A stretch of 64,000 nucleotides of DNA from Flavobacterium sharifuzzamanii (lineage in GTDB: Bacteria; Bacteroidota; Bacteroidia; Flavobacteriales; Flavobacteriaceae). Shown here piece by piece: positions 60,047-64,000 of the stretch. The position numbers were made by a program, and so were the translations under genes. Within the stretch, counting starts at the first letter, position 1. Each line of letters begins with the position of its first letter. The stretch lies in assembly GCF_003254585.1 (NCBI RefSeq), contig NZ_QJGZ01000038.1, forward strand, positions 372,001-436,000, read 5' to 3'. The notes under the pieces were generated by a model. That model worked only from the letters and a program-made list of their open reading frames with translations, did no database searches and was not told the origin of the DNA.

Positions 60047-60889
60047 TTATCTACTCCACTCAGCGATACTATCTTTGTTTAATTTTACGTAATCAGCATT
60101 GTTTGCCGCTTCTGCAGATGCTAGAGAAGCCTTTGCAGTTTCTATAGCTCCTTTTTTATCACCTTGTTTTGCTTGAATCAATGATTTTAATCGTGACACA
60201 TAATATGGTTTATCTGAACTCATATCAAGAGCTTTGTCTACATAATTTCTAGCCGTTTCAATATTTCCGTTTGATTGGAATAAATATTGAGATGCAGCAA
60301 AATAATCATTCCAAGTCGGACCAGCCAAAGCTTTGTCGATACTTGCTGTAGCAATTTTAGCAGTTGGAACTTCAAATTTTAAAGCCACATGAGAATTTTC
60401 CCAAGCAATGTCGATATAACCAAAATTTGGATCTAAACCGTTAATTCCGATTGTAAATGTTTCAACAGGAGTTGGCAAAGCTTCTTCTTTTACAGTAGTT
60501 TTTAAAGCTACATAAGCGTCACTCCAGTTTTCTGGCAATCCCCAGTTGTCTGTAGAAAGATAAAAAATGATATCCCAGCTTTCTATTCTAGGAACTGTAT
60601 AGATGGCATATTTTCCTTTCTTTAGCGTTTTTCCGTCAATTATAACGTCGTCGCTAAAGTTAATGATTGTATTTTCATTAGCACCTGTTCTCCATAGTTT
60701 CCCAAATGGAACTAAATTTCCGAACACGGCTCTTCCTCTTGCTCCAGGTCTTGAATAGGTAACTTCAACATCGGTTAAACCAACAGTCTGTTTAATATAT
60801 CCTTTTGGGCTTGCTTGTGGAGTTTTTACTTGCGCTTCTGATGCTAATGGAGCTATAATCAGAGCTAAAGCAATAAGTAGTTTCTTCAT
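60047..60889 (-). CDS. DUF2911 secreted protein with TPR-like C-terminus
   Basis: 280 residues. The signal peptide MKKLLIALALIIAPLASEAQ is followed by the DUF2911 domain (about 25-170; SPKGYIKQTVGLTDVEVTYSRPGARGRAVFGNLVPFGKLWRTGANE). Residues 190-275 contain helical repeats (AASQYLFQSNGNIETARNYVDKALDMS). Function unknown. A TAaaTTTG element on the minus strand (60919-60912) probably drives it. Confidence 0.88.
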   Translation of the reverse strand: MKKLLIALALIIAPLASEAQVKTPQASPKGYIKQTVGLTDVEVTYSRPGARGRAVFGNLVPFGKLWRTGANENTIINFSDDVIIDGKTLKKGKYAIYTVPRIESWDIIFYLSTDNWGLPENWSDAYVALKTTVKEEALPTPVETFTIGINGLDPNFGYIDIAWENSHVALKFEVPTAKIATASIDKALAGPTWNDYFAASQYLFQSNGNIETARNYVDKALDMSSDKPYYVSRLKSLIQAKQGDKKGAIETAKASLASAEAANNADYVKLNKDSIAEWSR

Positions 60890-60958
60890 TATTTTACGTT
60901 TTTATTTTATTCAAATTTACAAATTCAATCAGCTTTAAAATGTTAAATTTTATATAAT

Positions 60959-61621
60959 TCAAGGTTTAAGCTGTGATATTTTTTCAGCATTTAATTCGCT
61001 AAAATGTTCTATAACTAAATCAGCTTCAGACAAATCTTGAAGATGAGAATGTTCACTTTTGTATCCTACACAATAAATTCCGGCACCTTTTGCCGCCTTT
61101 ACACCATTTGTACTGTCTTCAATAATAATGCATTCTTCTTTTGGTGCAATCGATAGTGAAGCCGCATGAATAAATATGGCTGGATTTGGTTTTGATTGCG
61201 GAAAATCTTCACCGCTCACAATATGCGTGAAATATTGATGCAGATTAAATCTTGTAAAAACGCGGTCGATAGTAACTTTTGAAGCTGATGAAGCTAAAAT
61301 CAATTGAATTCCATTGTTGTATAAATCTTTAATCAAATCTTCTACACCTTCTAAAAGGTATAAATCTTCTTTAGTATCAAAAGCATCATTAAAAATTGTT
61401 CTTTTTCTCTGAATCAGATCTTCTACTTCCTGCTCTACTGATGGAAAATAACTTTTTAAAGTCTGAAATGTATTTCGAGTTGAAAATCCTGTAAATGTGG
61501 TATACATTTCTTCAGGAACTTCGATATTTAATTCTGAAAATTGTAAATAGTAGGCATAACGATGAACGGGTTCCGTGTCTACGATAACGCCATCCATATC
61601 AAAAATTACTGTTTTAATCAT
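60959..61621 (-). CDS. HAD-family hydrolase (beta-phosphoglucomutase-like)
   Basis: 220 residues. Motif I is IFDMDGVIVDTEPVH (Asp8 and Asp10), and the cap is helical. Motif II is LILASSASK, and motif IV is IIIEDSTNGVKAAKGAG. This is the beta-PGM/GS1 subclass with typical length. Substrates could be sugar phosphates or pyrimidine phosphates. The upstream spacer to tcdA holds short GTACTGAGG / CCTTAGCA repeats. Confidence 0.88.
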   Translation of the reverse strand: MIKTVIFDMDGVIVDTEPVHRYAYYLQFSELNIEVPEEMYTTFTGFSTRNTFQTLKSYFPSVEQEVEDLIQRKRTIFNDAFDTKEDLYLLEGVEDLIKDLYNNGIQLILASSASKVTIDRVFTRFNLHQYFTHIVSGEDFPQSKPNPAIFIHAASLSIAPKEECIIIEDSTNGVKAAKGAGIYCVGYKSEHSHLQDLSEADLVIEHFSELNAEKISQLKP

Positions 61622-61800
61622 TTTTTTTTAAGGTACTGAGGTTCTGAGGGACTAAGGTTTCTATTTTTGTGCGCTTAATTTTGTCAAAGTTTAAAACTTT
61701 CACAAAGTTGTTTTATATTTTATTATAAGTTCAAGAAATTAGGATTCTGTTTATCAGCTGCAAAAACCTTAGCAGCTTAGAACCTTAGCATCTTAGCACC

Positions 61801-62514
61801 TTATTTTTTAAGCAAATATCTAATCACCGTTTCTGCAGCGTGCAAGCCAAATAATCCCGGCATATAGCTGTTTGTTCCGTAGAATGACTTTTTAAAGTTT
61901 TTACCGTCTGTTAATTTTAAGCTTTTTTCGTCTTGAATTTCAGAAGAGAAAACTACCTTCAATTTATTGATTTTTGCTTCTTTCAAACGCTTACGAATTG
62001 TTTTTGAGAAATAGCAGTTAATCGTTTTTGAAATATCGCTCACTTTAACTTTTGAAGCTAACATTTTTCCTCCAGCTCCCATACTACTTATGATCTTAAC
62101 TCTTTTGCGCTTTGCAGCAATAATCAGATTTAATTTTGGAGTAATACTGTCAATGCAATCCAAAACATAATCGAATTCTGGAGAAACAATCTCAAAAGCA
62201 CGTTCTGGAGAAAGAAATTCCTGAACACGAGTTAGATTTAATTCTGGGTTAATATCCATTAAGCGATCACCTACAATTTTAATTTTTGGCTGACCAACTG
62301 TTGAATGCAAAGCTGGTAATTGACGGTTAATATTGGTAATATCCACAACGTCTCCGTCTACAATTGTCATGTTTCCTACTCCTGCTCTTGCCAAAAATTC
62401 AGCTGCAAAAGATCCAACTCCTCCAAGTCCAACGACTAAAATATTAGATTTCTGTAAATTTTCTAATCCTTCTTTAGTAAACAAAAGCTCAGCTCTTTCT
62501 GTCCATTCTGCCAT
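61801..62514 (-). CDS. tcdA: tRNA threonylcarbamoyladenosine dehydratase (TcdA/CsdL)
   Basis: ATP-dependent dehydration of t6A37 in tRNA to the cyclic form. 237 residues, somewhat shorter than the ~268 of E. coli. The ThiF/E1-like GLGGVGSFAAEFLARAGVG is the ATP loop (28-46). VDGDVVDITNINRQ and YVLDCIDSITPKLNL are further E1-type motifs. The C-terminus has SYMPGLFGLHAAETVIR. No CsdA/E partner lies next to it. Confidence 0.9.
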   Translation of the reverse strand: MAEWTERAELLFTKEGLENLQKSNILVVGLGGVGSFAAEFLARAGVGNMTIVDGDVVDITNINRQLPALHSTVGQPKIKIVGDRLMDINPELNLTRVQEFLSPERAFEIVSPEFDYVLDCIDSITPKLNLIIAAKRKRVKIISSMGAGGKMLASKVKVSDISKTINCYFSKTIRKRLKEAKINKLKVVFSSEIQDEKSLKLTDGKNFKKSFYGTNSYMPGLFGLHAAETVIRYLLKK

Positions 62515-62598
62515 ATATTCTTTTTTGTTGTTTTTATTCTTTTTGTTTCAAGTTTAATGTTTCAAGTTTTTCTTGTTGTCAGCCTGACAAATCATGTT

Positions 62599-63246
62599 TT
62601 ACAATTCAAACACAGCTCTATAATTACTTGAAATAATATCTTTTAATTCTTTTAAATTTAGTCTTTTATATTCAGAAGCTAATTCATAAACTTCTTTAAT
62701 TGATTCTTCAATAGTATCAGTTTCTAAGAAAAAACGATCATTTGGAACATTTTGAAAAACCGATTTCAAATCTGGATTTTTCAATAAATATTTTCCAAAC
62801 GAAAAATAAAATCCTGCCGCAATTAATTGTTCTGCCAATTGATTATTTTTTGAAAAACCATGAATAATCATTGGAACATTTATCTTCATTTTTTTCTTAA
62901 TTGCCATTACTTCTTGGAAAGCAGCAACGCAATGAATTACTACAGGCTTCTTATATTTTTCTGCTAGTTCCAATTGTTTTTCAAAAACAGAAACCTGTAA
63001 CTCAAACGGAACTTCTATTCTTTTATCCAAACCGCATTCCCCTATTGCTAGACAGTTTTTGGTTTGCAATTTTTCTTCTATAATTTTCAAATCTTCATCA
63101 AGCCGATTTTCATCAATATACCATGGATGAATTCCCATCGAATAAAATGGAATTGACTCATCAAAATCTTTTGGATATTGATTAACCAATTCTAAAACAT
63201 CTGATTGATTGGTAAATTGATGCGTATGAAAATTAAAATATTCCAT
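62599..63246 (-). CDS. TatD-family hydrolase
   Basis: 215 residues. FNFHTHQF (His7, His9) is the first metal site; ECGLDKR, VIHCVAAFQEV and FLETDT are the later ligands. TatD proteins are metal-dependent DNases or 3'-5' exonucleases. At 215 residues it is a short TatD-like form, so the exact nuclease role is inferred. Its start overlaps the DUF1684 stop (TAATG on the minus strand), so the pair is probably coupled. Confidence 0.85.
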   Translation of the reverse strand: MEYFNFHTHQFTNQSDVLELVNQYPKDFDESIPFYSMGIHPWYIDENRLDEDLKIIEEKLQTKNCLAIGECGLDKRIEVPFELQVSVFEKQLELAEKYKKPVVIHCVAAFQEVMAIKKKMKINVPMIIHGFSKNNQLAEQLIAAGFYFSFGKYLLKNPDLKSVFQNVPNDRFFLETDTIEESIKEVYELASEYKRLNLKELKDIISSNYRAVFEL

Positions 63247-63845
63247 TAATGAAAGGTCTTTACACCAGCTTTAATTTCAATTTTCAAATCGTTTTCCTGC
63301 GGCACAAGAGGACAAGAATACTTGTAGTTATAAGCGCAATACGGATTGTAAGCTTGATTGAAATCGACGGCTATAGTATTTCCTTTAGGAATTTCTAAAT
63401 CAATATAACGGCCGCCAATGTAACTTTCTTTACCAGTTGTTAAATCTGAAAAAGGCAAGAACAAGTGATTTTTATATTTTTCCTGAACGATAAGTTCTAA
63501 ACTTTGGTAAACAGCAAGTTGAAATGTTTTTCCGTTTATTTTGAAGTTTAAAGTTCCATATTTAATGTACTTTGGAGTATATTTTCCTGAAGTTTTCATT
63601 TCAAAAACTTTTCCCCCTTTGGCTTTTACCAAAGTTGCATTCACAAAATAAGTTTCAGAAATAGGAAAAAAATCTAAGCTTTTAAAAGTTTTTAGATCTT
63701 CAGCCATTAACGGACTTGTCTTAGGATCAGCAAATTCCGAATTGATTTTCTTTTGGAACTTTTGTGCATCAGCTTTATTAAACTTTTTTTGTGCAAAAGC
63801 AAAATTAAAAACCAACAATAAAGCTATGGCGTTTATAGTTTTCAT
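63246..63845 (-). CDS. DUF1684 secreted protein
   Basis: 199 residues from the chosen start. The frame reaches an ATG at 63863, but MKTINAIALLLVFNFAFAQ gives a normal signal peptide. The mature part has SLDFFPISETYFVNATLVKAKGG and the C-terminal block GGRYIDLEIPKGNTIAVDFNQAYNPYCAYNYKYSCPLVPQEN, with its two cysteines, typical of DUF1684. Function unknown. Confidence 0.86.
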   Translation of the reverse strand: MKTINAIALLLVFNFAFAQKKFNKADAQKFQKKINSEFADPKTSPLMAEDLKTFKSLDFFPISETYFVNATLVKAKGGKVFEMKTSGKYTPKYIKYGTLNFKINGKTFQLAVYQSLELIVQEKYKNHLFLPFSDLTTGKESYIGGRYIDLEIPKGNTIAVDFNQAYNPYCAYNYKYSCPLVPQENDLKIEIKAGVKTFH

Positions 63846-63860
63846 TTTAGAAATTTTCTG

Positions 63861-63888
63861 CAAAAATAGTTCAAAAGTAACAAAACAA
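63861..63888 (-). promoter_or_regulatory. Promoter of the DUF1684-TatD pair
   Basis: TAttTTTG (63868-63861 on the minus strand) has a TTG at 63888-63886, 17 nt upstream. Confidence 0.6.
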
Positions 63889-63914
63889 CAACCACTTAAC
63901 GAGACAAAGTTTGC

Positions 63915-63922
63915 TAACTTTG
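63915..63922 (+). promoter_or_regulatory. Probable -7 element of the MFS gene
   Basis: TAacTTTG, 22 nt before the ATG at 63945. No TTG at the right spacing is seen. Confidence 0.35.
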
Positions 63923-63944
63923 TGACGATAATCTATCACTCAAA

Positions 63945-64000
63945 ATGCTTAAAAACGCCCTAACCCACTACATCAACAACTTTCGAGGTTTTACCAGAGA
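63945..64000 (+). CDS. Start of a probable MFS transporter (cut by window edge)
   Basis: Only 18 codons are visible: MLKNALTHYINNFRGFTR. This opening resembles Flavobacterium MFS transporters as I recall them, where the first membrane helix comes next. Too little is present to be sure. It is divergent from the DUF1684 gene and has a possible -7 element upstream. Confidence 0.5.
   Translation, partial: MLKNALTHYINNFRGFTR

Noticed and set aside
1..64000. Prophage, IS element or genomic island
   Set aside because: No transposase, integrase or phage structural genes; genes are housekeeping or lineage-typical throughout.

Overview
The window is a stretch of an AT-rich Bacteroidota chromosome, almost certainly a Flavobacterium (Flavobacteriaceae). 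The evidence is the gene content (DUF2853, DUF2911, DUF3667 and DUF1684 proteins, a fused ResB/CcsA cytochrome c assembly protein, a complete run of men genes, a bacillithiol-type YpdA reductase), the near absence of Shine-Dalgarno sequences, and repeated TAnnTTTG -7 elements with an upstream TTG, the Bacteroidota promoter form. There are no rRNA or tRNA genes, transposases, phage genes or CRISPR arrays. Most of it is core or soft-core genome. The unusual signals are mostly in the spacers.

Layout. 1-3.7 kb: end of aroB, then a polyamine module (arginine decarboxylase, deoxyhypusine-synthase-like enzyme, acidic-tailed protein). 3.8-11 kb: recQ, then on the minus strand DinB, PEP carboxylase, an Lrp/AsnC regulator and an M14 peptidase. 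11.0-11.8 kb: an XRE regulator divergent from the peptidase, with GTTTACnnnnGTAAAC dyads over both promoters. 12.5-15.4 kb: a plus-strand operon of a spermidine-synthase-like protein, an M23-like protein and small secreted proteins. 15.5-24.7 kb: APC permease, class V aminotransferase, MsrA, SelO, YpdA-CYTH and an OmpA/HhH pair. 24.8-33.9 kb: minus-strand menaquinone region (menD, menB, menA, menC) mixed with DUF2853, CvfB-like, UPF0173 and TPR genes. 34-39.8 kb: thioredoxin-like, GNAT, glutathione peroxidase, an ECF sigma/anti-sigma pair, DoxX and DUF3667. 39.9-43.1 kb: the large CcsBA fusion. 43.4-48 kb: plus-strand run of DUF2520, KdsC-like HAD, UbiA, Maf, MscS and AI-2E permease. 48-57 kb: outer-membrane and secreted proteins, a PIG-L deacetylase and a sodium:solute symporter with a 35-residue membrane peptide just upstream. 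57-64 kb: poorly characterised membrane proteins, TetR/DUF1348, DUF2911, HAD, TcdA, TatD, DUF1684 and the first codons of a probable MFS transporter.

How genes work together. speA plus the DHS-like gene should give polyamines, probably homospermidine, with agmatine-to-putrescine steps encoded elsewhere. menD, menC, menB and menA give four steps of menaquinone synthesis, matching the respiratory role of CcsBA. YpdA, MsrA, glutathione peroxidase, SelO and the thioredoxin-like protein form a scattered thiol/redox set.

Most interesting non-coding signals: (1) five GTTTACnnnnGTAAAC-like dyads shared by the XRE and M14 peptidase genes, one containing the XRE start codon; (2) a candidate sigma-54 promoter with two 13-bp repeats 20 bp apart upstream of a His/Asp-rich secreted protein; (3) an orphan 790-bp spacer at 36.5-37.2 kb with two long inverted repeats, a 46-codon ORF and a minus-strand terminator; (4) three copies of a ~70-bp hairpin repeat and one element with perfect 29-bp inverted ends; (5) an Arg-containing short ORF in the speA leader. 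I see no clear multi-gene defence or secretion system that would count as a new system. All calls are by reading only; no database search was possible.
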